Assembly (NCBI RefSeq): GCF_901521055.1
Contig: NZ_CABEGA010000046.1
Coordinates: 1-34,606, forward strand
Direction of reading: 5' to 3'
DNA from: Cellulomonas hominis
GTDB lineage: Bacteria; Actinomycetota; Actinomycetes; Actinomycetales; Cellulomonadaceae
DNA length: 34,606 bases
Numbering within the stretch: position 1 is the stretch's first letter; every line of letters begins with the position of its first letter. The translations under genes and the position numbers were made by a program. The notes under the pieces are model-generated. The model did no database searches and had not been told where the DNA came from. It was given only the letters and a program-made list of their open reading frames with translations. Shown here one piece after another: positions 23,754 to 31,222 of the stretch.

Positions 23754-24075
23754 CGACCGCGTCCTCGACGGTGGCGTACGGCCGGAGCACCCGGTCCATG
23801 GTGGTCAGCTCGAGCACCGTGCGGACCTGCGCGCCGACCCGGGCGATCCGCAGGTCGCCGCCCGCCGCCCGCGCGGACCGCAGCCCGCCGACCAGGGCGC
23901 CGAGCCCGGAGGAGTCGAGGAACGTCGTCGGCTCCAGGTCCACGACGACGAGCGTGCGGCCGGCGGCCACCTCGCGGTCGACGGCGGCCTTCAGCTCACC
24001 GGCGGCGGCCATCGTCAGCCGTCCGACCACGTGCACCACCGCCGCCTGCCCGACCTGCTCGGTCACCAGCTCCAA
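23740..24075 (-). CDS. STAS-domain anti-sigma-factor antagonist
   Basis: A 111-residue single STAS domain. The phosphoacceptor motif LDSSGLGAL places the likely phosphoserine at S55, preceded by LVVVDLEPTTF. Start is a TTG (24073-24075) with GAGGAGG at ideal distance; no ATG or GTG is better placed. Ten bases separate it from the glycosyltransferase gene and it overlaps the kinase gene by 14 bases. In partner switching, unphosphorylated STAS holds the kinase and frees the output; the two SpoIIE phosphatases in the region would reverse its phosphorylation. Confidence 0.87.
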   Translation of the reverse strand: MELVTEQVGQAAVVHVVGRLTMAAAGELKAAVDREVAAGRTLVVVDLEPTTFLDSSGLGALVGGLRSARAAGGDLRIARVGAQVRTVLELTTMDRVLRPYATVEDAVGDAG

Positions 24076-24085
24076 GACGTCCTCC

Positions 24086-26068
24086 TCACGCCGTGCGGCG
24101 CGTGCGCGCCACGTCCGGGGCCTGCGCGGCCCCCTCGTCGGCGGCCGGCGTGTACCCGCGGTACCGCAGAGCCTGCACCACCACGCTCAGGACCACCATG
24201 TCGTAGACGACCCACACGATGTTCACTGCGGTGCCGACCCACCAGGACAGCCCGAGCGCCGCGCGGACGATGCCGATCACGACGGACACCCCGAGCAGCA
24301 CCATCGCGAGCAGCTGCGGCCACACCAGGCGCCACTGGCTGGGCGCGCCGTCGGGCCGCACCTTGGGGGTCACGGCGAACCCGAGCGGCCGCTTGAACCA
24401 CACGTTCGCGGCGGCGGTCCACACGGCCTTGATCCACACCGGGAACAGCGCCAGCGCGTACTGCTGGCCGCGCCACGTCTTCACGCCGCGCGCCGCCACC
24501 AGGAACAGCAGCTGGCTCGCGAGGAAGAACGGGATGAACCGCGCGAAGAAGTCGACGGTCCACGCGGTCACCGGCAGCACCCCGAAGCACAGGAAGATGA
24601 TCGGGGCGGCGAGGTAGACCAGCGCGGCGAAGCCCGACAGGTACGACCACATCGTGGCGAAGTACATGAGCTTCTGGCCGACGCTCAGCCCCCGGACGCC
24701 CAGCGGGTTCTCCTTGAGCATCACCTGCATGGTGCCCTGGGCCCAGCGCAGGCGCTGGGTCATCATCGTGCCGAGGTCCTCCGGCGCCAGCCCGTGCGCG
24801 AGGCTCTCGTGGTGGTAGACGGTCCGCCAGCCGAGCGAGTGCAGCCGCATCGCGGTGGCCATGTCCTCCGTGACGGACAGCGTCGCGACGGGCATGACGG
24901 CCTGCGCCTCGCCGGAGCGGTCCACGTCGACGGCCCGCAGCAGCGCCTGGACCGACTCGATCGCCCCGAGCGGGGACCACTCGCGGTCCGCCAGGCGGGC
25001 GAGCGCGGGCTCGTCGACCACGACGGCCCCGATCTGGTCGTCCCGCGCGATCGGCAGCGCCGCGATGGCCGCGAGGTCCGCCTGGATGCTCGCGACGTCC
25101 TGGGCGACCACCGAGGCCGAGATCGCGTCCACCTGCCGCTGGAACCCGTAGGTCACGTCGGACAGCGGCTCCCCGGCGTCGAGCGCGCCCAGCGCCTGCG
25201 CCGCGGCCTCCTGGACCTCGTGCAGCACCGCCGCCTGGGTCGCGTCCGGCGCGTCGCGCTGCGCCCGGGCCAGCAGCCGGCGCGACGCGTGCAGCGCCTC
25301 CCGCACCGACCGCTCGGTCTCGCGGACGTAGCCGACCAGGCCGAGCTGCATCAGGGCGTCCCGGCGCAGGACCGCGTTGGAGCCGCAGAAGAACGCCGCG
25401 TTCCAGCCGTCCTTGCCCTGCTGGATGGGGCCGTAGAACAGCGGCGCCTGGCTGCCGAGCGGGTCGGCCTCTCCCACGTTCGTGAAGAACTGCGGGGTCT
25501 GCACGAGCGCCACGCGGTCGTCCTCGAAGTACCCGAGGGTGCGGTCGAGGATCTGCGGCTCGGGGATCTGGTCCGCGTCGAGGATGAGCAGGAACTCGCC
25601 GTCCGTGACGAACAGGGCGTTGTTGAGGTTGCCCGCCTTGGCGTGCCGCGGCCGGTCGGTCCAGTCCTCGGACCGCTCGATGTACCCCACGCCCGCGGCC
25701 TGCGCCGCGGCCGCGAGGTCGGGCCGCGACCCGTCGTCGAGCACCCACGTGCGGTGCGGGTACCGGATGTCGCGCGCTGCCACGGCGGTCCGCATGACCA
25801 GCTCGACCGGCTCGTCGTACGTCGTGACGAACACGTCCACGGTGAGGTCCGGCGCGGGCGCCGGCGGCTCCGGGCGACGGCGCGCGCGCCACATCGTCAT
25901 CCCGAACAGGCACACGTCGAGGAACGAGTACGTCTCGGCGACGACCAGCGGCACCGCGATCCACCACGCCGACCAGTTCACCGACTCCAGCCAGCGCCAG
26001 GCGATGTAGTTCACGCCCAGGAGCAGCGTGATCGTCACGACCACCCGGAGCACCAGCTGCTGCCTCAT
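24086..26068 (-). CDS. Cellulose-synthase-like GT2 membrane glycosyltransferase with long helical insert
   Basis: A 660-residue integral membrane glycosyltransferase that should polymerise and export a beta-glucan-like or related polysaccharide. Two N-terminal membrane helices (about 6-23, 32-50) precede the GT-A domain: VDVFVTTYDEP, DDGS (111-114), AGNLNNAL, DAD (164-166), FFCGSNAVLRR (226-236), TED (400-402) and QRLRW (438-442). At least five further membrane segments follow (about 465-640). No PilZ domain is seen. Between GSNAVLRR and TED lie about 150 extra residues (245-395) rich in Ala, Glu and Arg, predicted mostly helical; normal members have 40-60 here. ATG has GGGGGGAGGGC upstream. 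It is first in an operon with STAS, RsbW and SpoIIE genes; a c-di-GMP phosphodiesterase-like gene is divergent. Confidence 0.9.
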   Translation of the reverse strand: MRQQLVLRVVVTITLLLGVNYIAWRWLESVNWSAWWIAVPLVVAETYSFLDVCLFGMTMWRARRRPEPPAPAPDLTVDVFVTTYDEPVELVMRTAVAARDIRYPHRTWVLDDGSRPDLAAAAQAAGVGYIERSEDWTDRPRHAKAGNLNNALFVTDGEFLLILDADQIPEPQILDRTLGYFEDDRVALVQTPQFFTNVGEADPLGSQAPLFYGPIQQGKDGWNAAFFCGSNAVLRRDALMQLGLVGYVRETERSVREALHASRRLLARAQRDAPDATQAAVLHEVQEAAAQALGALDAGEPLSDVTYGFQRQVDAISASVVAQDVASIQADLAAIAALPIARDDQIGAVVVDEPALARLADREWSPLGAIESVQALLRAVDVDRSGEAQAVMPVATLSVTEDMATAMRLHSLGWRTVYHHESLAHGLAPEDLGTMMTQRLRWAQGTMQVMLKENPLGVRGLSVGQKLMYFATMWSYLSGFAALVYLAAPIIFLCFGVLPVTAWTVDFFARFIPFFLASQLLFLVAARGVKTWRGQQYALALFPVWIKAVWTAAANVWFKRPLGFAVTPKVRPDGAPSQWRLVWPQLLAMVLLGVSVVIGIVRAALGLSWWVGTAVNIVWVVYDMVVLSVVVQALRYRGYTPAADEGAAQAPDVARTRRTA

Positions 26069-26237
26069 CGGCCCTCCCCCCGCACCCTGCCGACCTCGCC
26101 CACGCCCGTGGTCCTCATGCCTCACCCCCGCGGCGTGACCCTACCCACACGGGACCTGACGTGCGCGGCGGCGCCCGGCGCGCGAATCCACCCGCCTGAC
26201 GGGTCAAGGACGGTCACGGGATGCCGATCAGACCCCC

Positions 26238-28544
26238 GTGACAGGGACCAGCCGGGCGACGGCGCCACCGCTGCTCGCCGTCGCGGGCGCCGGGCTCGTG
26301 GCGCACGCCCTGCTGCCGGCCGGCACCGGGCGCGACGTCGTCTACGTGGCGGTGGGCGTCGCCGCCGCGGTGACCCTGGCGCGTGCCGCACGGCGCGTCA
26401 CCGGGCCGCAGCGGGGCGCGTGGCAGCTGCTCGCCCTCGGCGTGGTCGCGTGGGTGCTCGGCGACACGATCTGGACCGTGATCGAGCGCGGGCTCGGGCT
26501 CGACCCGTTCCCCTCGGTCGCCGACGTCGCGTACGTCGCGTCCTACCCTCTGCTCGCGGCGGGGCTGGTGCGCGCGTTCCCCGCGCCCCCGGGCCGCCGG
26601 CCGGTCTGGCTGCTCGACGCCTTCATGGTCGCCAGCGGCGGGCTGCTGATGCTGTGGGTGCTGGTGCTCAACCCCGCGCTGACCGGGTTCGCCGAGGCGC
26701 CGCTCGCGACGCTGGTCGGCGCCGCGTACCCCGTCGGCGACGCGGTGCTCCTGGTCGTGCTGGCCCGGTCGTTCGCCGCGGTCGGCGCGTGGTCGCGCGC
26801 GCACCAGCTCACGTCGCTGTCCGTCCTGGTGATCATGGTCGCGGACGTGCTGTACCAGCTCGGTGCGTACTGGCCGGCGATCGGCGGCCGCGCCTACCTG
26901 CTCGACACGCTCTGGCTGCTCGGCTACGTGCTGCTCGCGGCGGCGGCCCGGCACCCGTCGGCAGCAGCCGTCGTGTCGCCCCGGCCGACCGGCGAGCTGA
27001 CCGGGGTGCACATCGCCTTCCTGTCCGCGTCGGTGGCGGTGCTCCCCGGGACGCTGCTCGTCGAGGCACTGCGCGGCGGGGACCTGCACCTGGTCGAGGT
27101 GTGCTCGGTCGGGATCGCGCTGATGGTGGCGTTCATGACCCGGTTCGGCGGCCTGGTGCGGGAGATGCACCGGCAGCACGCCCGGCTGGAGCACCTGGCC
27201 GTCACGGACCCGCTGACGGGGCTGGCGAGCTCGGTCGGCCTCGCGGTCCGCGTCGAGCAGCCGGCGTCGGAGGCCCCGGACGGCACCGTGCCCGCCCTGC
27301 TGCTGGTCTCGCTCGACGGGTACCGCGACGTCGTGGAGACCCTCGGCTACGGCGTCGGGGACGACCTGCTGCGCTCGGTCGCGGCGGCCGTCGCCGCGGA
27401 CGCGGAGCCCGGGGCGACCGTCGGGCGGATGGGCCGGGACGTCTTCGGCGTGGCGCTCGACGTCACCGGGCCGGACGAGGCCGAGGCGTGCGCGCTGCGG
27501 CTGCTGGAGACGCTGCGCGCGCCCCTGCCGGTCCGCGGCATGGACCTGACCGCCGGTGCGCTCGTCGGCGTCGCGGTCGCCACTGCCCGGCCCGCCGGCT
27601 CCGACGGCCTGGTGGCCCGCGCCGACGCCGCCCTGTCCGTGGCGCGGCGGGTGCCCGAGCGGGTCGCGCTGGACCGGACCGGCGGGTGCGACTCCTCCGG
27701 GACCGCCCTGCCCGAGGCCGACCTGCTGCGGGGCCTCGCCGACGGGGTCGCCCGCGGGGAGCTCGTCGTGCACTACCAGCCGGTCGTCGGGGTGCGCGGT
27801 GGCGTGGTCGCCGGCGCCGAGGCGCTGGTCCGGTGGCAGCACCCCGAGCACGGGCTGCTCGGGCCCGTCGCGTTCGTGCCCGCCGCCGAGCGCACTGGCC
27901 TGGTCCGCCCCGTCACGCTGTTCGTGCTGGACGCCGCGCTCGAGCAGTGCGCGCGGTGGCGGTCCGCCGGGGCGCCGTCGTTCGCGGTCTCGGTGAACGT
28001 CTCGGCGCACGACCTGGACGACCCGCGCCTGGTGGCCGACGTGCGGGACGCGCTCGCCCGGCACGGCCTGCCGGCGGACGCCCTCGGCCTCGAGGTCACC
28101 GAGACCATGGCCATGCGGGACGGCGTCCAGGCCGAGCGCACCCTGCGGGCGCTGGCCGACCTCGGGGTGCACCTCGCGGTCGACGACTACGGCGTCGGCT
28201 ACGGCTCGCTCGACTACCTGCGCCGCCTGCCGTTCACGGTGCTGAAGGTGGACCGGGCGTTCGTCGCGCCCGCGCTGGAGGACCGGGTGTGCGCCGAGAT
28301 CCTGCGCTCGACGGTCGACCTCGGGCACGCGCTGGGCATGCAGGTGGTCGCGGAGGGCGTCGAGGACCCCCGGACGCTCGCGCTGCTGCGGGACCTCGGG
28401 TGCGACGCCGCCCAGGGCTGGGCGCTCGGGCGGCCGGAGCCGGCGGCGGCGATGGACGCGCGGCTGGCGGCCGGACGGCAGCGCGGCGTGGTCGAGCCCC
28501 GGACCGGCGAGCCGACCGCGAGCGCCGCGAGCACCCGCGCCTGA
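26238..28544 (+). CDS. Membrane GGDEF(degenerate)-EAL protein, probable c-di-GMP phosphodiesterase
   Basis: A 768-residue protein with eight to ten hydrophobic segments in residues 10-300, then a linker helix (HRQHARLEHLAVTDPLTGLA, the GGDEF entrance), a GGDEF domain whose signature is GRDVF (399-403) and so cannot synthesise c-di-GMP, and an EAL domain (about 490-745). The EAL domain keeps E528 (EALVRW), N587 (NVSA), E619/E622 (EVTET), D649-D650 (VDDYG), K670 (LKVDR), E706 (AEGVE) and Q726, so it is probably active. The GTG start lies in an inverted repeat (26213-26220 with 26235-26242) and lacks a clear Shine-Dalgarno. Divergent from the glycosyltransferase operon (169 bases apart), implying local c-di-GMP control of polysaccharide. 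Confidence 0.88.
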   Translation: MTGTSRATAPPLLAVAGAGLVAHALLPAGTGRDVVYVAVGVAAAVTLARAARRVTGPQRGAWQLLALGVVAWVLGDTIWTVIERGLGLDPFPSVADVAYVASYPLLAAGLVRAFPAPPGRRPVWLLDAFMVASGGLLMLWVLVLNPALTGFAEAPLATLVGAAYPVGDAVLLVVLARSFAAVGAWSRAHQLTSLSVLVIMVADVLYQLGAYWPAIGGRAYLLDTLWLLGYVLLAAAARHPSAAAVVSPRPTGELTGVHIAFLSASVAVLPGTLLVEALRGGDLHLVEVCSVGIALMVAFMTRFGGLVREMHRQHARLEHLAVTDPLTGLASSVGLAVRVEQPASEAPDGTVPALLLVSLDGYRDVVETLGYGVGDDLLRSVAAAVAADAEPGATVGRMGRDVFGVALDVTGPDEAEACALRLLETLRAPLPVRGMDLTAGALVGVAVATARPAGSDGLVARADAALSVARRVPERVALDRTGGCDSSGTALPEADLLRGLADGVARGELVVHYQPVVGVRGGVVAGAEALVRWQHPEHGLLGPVAFVPAAERTGLVRPVTLFVLDAALEQCARWRSAGAPSFAVSVNVSAHDLDDPRLVADVRDALARHGLPADALGLEVTETMAMRDGVQAERTLRALADLGVHLAVDDYGVGYGSLDYLRRLPFTVLKVDRAFVAPALEDRVCAEILRSTVDLGHALGMQVVAEGVEDPRTLALLRDLGCDAAQGWALGRPEPAAAMDARLAAGRQRGVVEPRTGEPTASAASTRA

Positions 28545-28547
28545 CCC

Positions 28548-29336
28548 TCAGGCGACCTGCGGCGCCGGACGCCGCGCCCGCCCCGACGCCCTGCGTCGCC
28601 CTACGGACCGGTACCACTGCGCGCACAGCAGCACGGTCAGCGCGACGTGCGCCGCGTCGCCGCCGTAGGACATGAGCACCGCGGCGGCCTCGGCGTCCGC
28701 GACGACCATCCCGGCGGGCGGCCGCGCGTACAGCGACGTCGCGATCACCCGGTGCGCCGCGACGCCGAACACGAGGACGGCGAGCCGGGTCCGGAAGCCA
28801 GGGCGGTGCGGCGCGGGGTCCGGGCCCACCAGCGCCGCGGTCAGCAGGCAGCCCGACGCCAGCACGTGCCCGAGCACCAGGGCGTGCACCGCCGGGTCGG
28901 CGAGCACCCGCCCGAGCAGCCGCGTGCGGTACAGCACGACGAGCGAGCCCACGCTGAGCACGGTGGCGGTCACGGGGTGCGAGACGAGGCGGGCGGGTGC
29001 GCTGCGCAGCAGCCGGGCGAGCTGCCGGGCGCGCTCGACGTCGAGGGTCCGCAGGGCGAGCGTCACGGGCGCGGCGCCGACCAGCAGCAGCGGTGCCAGC
29101 ATGCCGACCACCAGGTGGGCGGCCATGTGGGCGACGAAGGGCCGTCCGCCCGGCGCCGGTACCGCCACCGCCCCGAGCACGAGCAGCACCCCGCCCACCC
29201 AGGCGGCGGTGCGGCCGGCCGGCCACGGGCGACCCCGGCGGCGCTCCTGCACGGCGGCCGCGAGGTACGCCGCGAGCGCCGCCGCGAACGGCAGCAGCAC
29301 CGCGGCCGCGACGCCCGCTCCTCCGTGCGCGTGCAC
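28548..29336 (-). CDS. CtaG/caa3-type cytochrome oxidase assembly-like membrane protein
   Basis: A 262-residue protein with about seven membrane segments and the family signature FVAHMAAHLVVGMLAPLLLVGAAP followed by SHPVTATVLSVGSLVVLYRT and HALVLGHVLASGCLL; several His at membrane boundaries could bind copper. Members of this caa3_CtaG group help deliver copper to cytochrome oxidase, but many actinobacterial copies are uncharacterised. GTG start one base after the DUF2243 stop, so the genes are coupled. Convergent with the EAL gene, whose stop is three bases away; no terminator fits between. Confidence 0.8.
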   Translation of the reverse strand: MHAHGGAGVAAAVLLPFAAALAAYLAAAVQERRRGRPWPAGRTAAWVGGVLLVLGAVAVPAPGGRPFVAHMAAHLVVGMLAPLLLVGAAPVTLALRTLDVERARQLARLLRSAPARLVSHPVTATVLSVGSLVVLYRTRLLGRVLADPAVHALVLGHVLASGCLLTAALVGPDPAPHRPGFRTRLAVLVFGVAAHRVIATSLYARPPAGMVVADAEAAAVLMSYGGDAAHVALTVLLCAQWYRSVGRRRASGRARRPAPQVA

Positions 29337-29337
29337 G

Positions 29338-29820
29338 TCAGCCCGCCGCCGGGCGCCGCGCCGCCACGACGGTCAGGGCCACGCCGACGGCGAGCACCGC
29401 CAGCCCGCCGAGGTTCCACGCGAGGTCGTAGGGCAGCAGCTCGACGTCGTACCGGACCTGGTGCACCCGCAGCACCTTGTGGTCCACGACGCCGTCCCAC
29501 AGCTGGAACAGCCCGGCACCCACCCCGAGCCCCGCGCCGGCGACCCGGCCGTCCACCCCGCCGGTCCGCCGCGCGTCGAGCAGCAGGAACACCCCGGCCA
29601 CCGCCGCGACGAGCTCGAACGCGTGCAGCAGCCCGTCGGTCAGGAGGCCGACCCGGAGGGTCGAGCCGTCGTAGAAGTGGTGCCAGCCCAGCAGCTGGTG
29701 GAACACGATCTCGTCCACGGCGGCCATCGCCGCGACGCCGAGCAGGAACGCGCCCCAGAAGGTCCGGTCGCGCAGCACCGCGCGCGTCCCCCGCTGGGCC
29801 GCAGGTCGTCCGTCCGTCAT
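29338..29820 (-). CDS. DUF2243 membrane protein
   Basis: A 160-residue protein with four hydrophobic segments and the DUF2243 pattern: FLLGVAAMAAVDEIVFHQLLGWHHFYDG, LLTDGLLHAFELVAAVAGVFLLL, LFQLWDGVVDHKVLRVHQVRYDV, YDLAWNLGGLAVLAVG. Conserved His/Asp/Glu residues in the membrane suggest metal or proton contact; no function is established. ATG has GGAGGGGCGGAG upstream. Forms a two-gene operon with the CtaG-like gene, an arrangement commonly seen in actinomycetes. Confidence 0.87.
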   Translation of the reverse strand: MTDGRPAAQRGTRAVLRDRTFWGAFLLGVAAMAAVDEIVFHQLLGWHHFYDGSTLRVGLLTDGLLHAFELVAAVAGVFLLLDARRTGGVDGRVAGAGLGVGAGLFQLWDGVVDHKVLRVHQVRYDVELLPYDLAWNLGGLAVLAVGVALTVVAARRPAAG

Positions 29821-30011
29821 CGCTCCGCCCCTCCCGGAGTCGGCCGGCCTCACCTGCTCGGGGCCGTCCGGCGACGCTAGCGCGGGGCGCCCCGGCGGGC
29901 TCGTCGGGCGGCCGCCGGACGAGCGGCACTGTCGTTTAGTAGACGCTTCAAGTATTGTCGCGGGACCGACCGGCGCCCCCGCGCCGTGCCGCACCAGCCG
30001 AGGAGACCCCC

Positions 30012-30653
30012 ATGCCCGACCGCCGACCCACCGCGGCCGAGCGCCAGGCCCGCCTGGCCGCCGTCCGAGCCGAGCAGCGCGCCAAGGAGCGGCGCCGCGC
30101 GATCACGATCGGCTCGATCGCCGGGGCCGTCGTCCTCGTGCTCGTGGGCGTCGCCGCCTGGGTGCTGATCGGCGCCGGCCGCCAGGCCGCCGACCTCGAG
30201 GCGCAGGCCGAGCAGGAGATCGACGGCGTCGAGGCGTTCGACGGCCTCACCTTCAACCACGTGACCACCTCCGTCGACTACCCGCAGAGCCCGCCCGCCG
30301 GCGGCGACCACAACGCCGCGTGGCTGAACTGCGGCGTCTACAGCGAGCCGGTGCCGGACGAGAACGCCGTGCACTCCCTCGAGCACGGCGCCGTGTGGAT
30401 CACCTACGACCCCGAGCTCCCCGCGGACCAGGTCGCGACGCTCGAGGCCATGGCCGCGAACCAGTCGTACGTGCTGGTCTCGCCCTACGAGGGCCTCGAC
30501 TCCGCCGTCGCGGTCAGCGCCTGGGGCTACCAGCTGAAGGTCGACTCCGCGGACGACGAGCGCCTGCCGGTGTTCGTGCAGAAGTACCTGCTCAACCCGG
30601 AGCTCGCCGAGGTCGGCGCCCCCTGCTCGAACGGCGTGGGCACCCCCGCGTGA
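30012..30653 (+). CDS. DUF3105 single-pass membrane protein
   Basis: A 213-residue protein: a charged cytoplasmic N-terminus (1-29), one transmembrane helix (30-54), then an exported DUF3105 domain with FNHVTTSVDYPQSPPAGGDH (81-100), LNCGVY (C107), AVHSLEHGAVWITY (119-132) and C205. The two Cys probably form a disulphide; the His clusters suggest metal binding. ATG has AGGAG (30001-30005). An AT-rich patch (29930-29958) upstream may hold its promoter. It overlaps the DUF305 gene by four bases, a pairing frequent in actinomycetes; function of the pair is unknown. Confidence 0.88.
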   Translation: MPDRRPTAAERQARLAAVRAEQRAKERRRAITIGSIAGAVVLVLVGVAAWVLIGAGRQAADLEAQAEQEIDGVEAFDGLTFNHVTTSVDYPQSPPAGGDHNAAWLNCGVYSEPVPDENAVHSLEHGAVWITYDPELPADQVATLEAMAANQSYVLVSPYEGLDSAVAVSAWGYQLKVDSADDERLPVFVQKYLLNPELAEVGAPCSNGVGTPA

Positions 30654-31216
30654 CCTCACCCGCCGCGCCGGACGCCCCGGAGGGCTCCGTCGACGCGGGC
30701 TTCGCCCGGGACATGCAGGCGCACCACGCGCAGGCCGTCGAGCTGGCCGTCCTGGTCCGGGACCGCAGCACCGACGAGGAGGTCCGCACCGTGGCCCTCG
30801 ACATCCTGCTGACCCAGCAGAACCAGATCGGGCAGATGGCCGGCTGGCTGTCGACGTGGGGGCTGCCCGCCGCGGGGTCCGACGTCCCCATGGCGTGGAT
30901 GGCCGGCGGCCACGCGCACGAGAGCGCCGCGGCGGACCCGGGCGCGACCGGGTACGCCGCGATGCCCGGCTGGGTGTCCCGGGAGGACCTGGCCCGGCTC
31001 ACGGCAGCGAGCGGCACGGAGGCCGACCGGCTCTTCCTGCAGCTGATGCTCCCGCACCACGAGGGCGGCGTGCAGATGGCGCAGTACGCCGTCGAGCACG
31101 CCCGCCGGCCGCAGGTCGTCGCCCTGGCGCGCACGATCGTCACGTCCCAGGAGCGCGAGATCACCGCCCTGCAGGACATGCTCGCCGCCCGGGGCGGCCC
31201 GGTCGACGTCTCCTGA
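30650..31216 (+). CDS. DUF305 family protein without export signal
   Basis: A 188-residue helical DUF305 protein (ferritin-like bundle): FARDMQAHHAQAVELAV (18-34), LTQQNQIGQM (54-63), FLQLMLPHHEGGVQMAQYAVEHA (129-151), LARTIVTSQEREI. Both His-His pairs (H25/H26, H136/H137) and the Met-rich loop MAWMAGGHAHES are present, consistent with copper binding. Related proteins normally start with a signal peptide or lipobox; here the GTG that overlaps the DUF3105 stop gives a polar start and no hydrophobic segment is found upstream in frame. Either it works in the cytoplasm or is exported with its partner. Confidence 0.85.
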   Translation: MTSPAAPDAPEGSVDAGFARDMQAHHAQAVELAVLVRDRSTDEEVRTVALDILLTQQNQIGQMAGWLSTWGLPAAGSDVPMAWMAGGHAHESAAADPGATGYAAMPGWVSREDLARLTAASGTEADRLFLQLMLPHHEGGVQMAQYAVEHARRPQVVALARTIVTSQEREITALQDMLAARGGPVDVS

Positions 31217-31222
31217 CCCGCG

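Noticed and set aside
23666..28675. Very long plus-strand open frame (1669 codons), and similar antisense frames elsewhere
   Set aside because: At this G+C stop codons are rare; these frames mirror real genes, are Arg/Pro/Gly-rich and match no domain.
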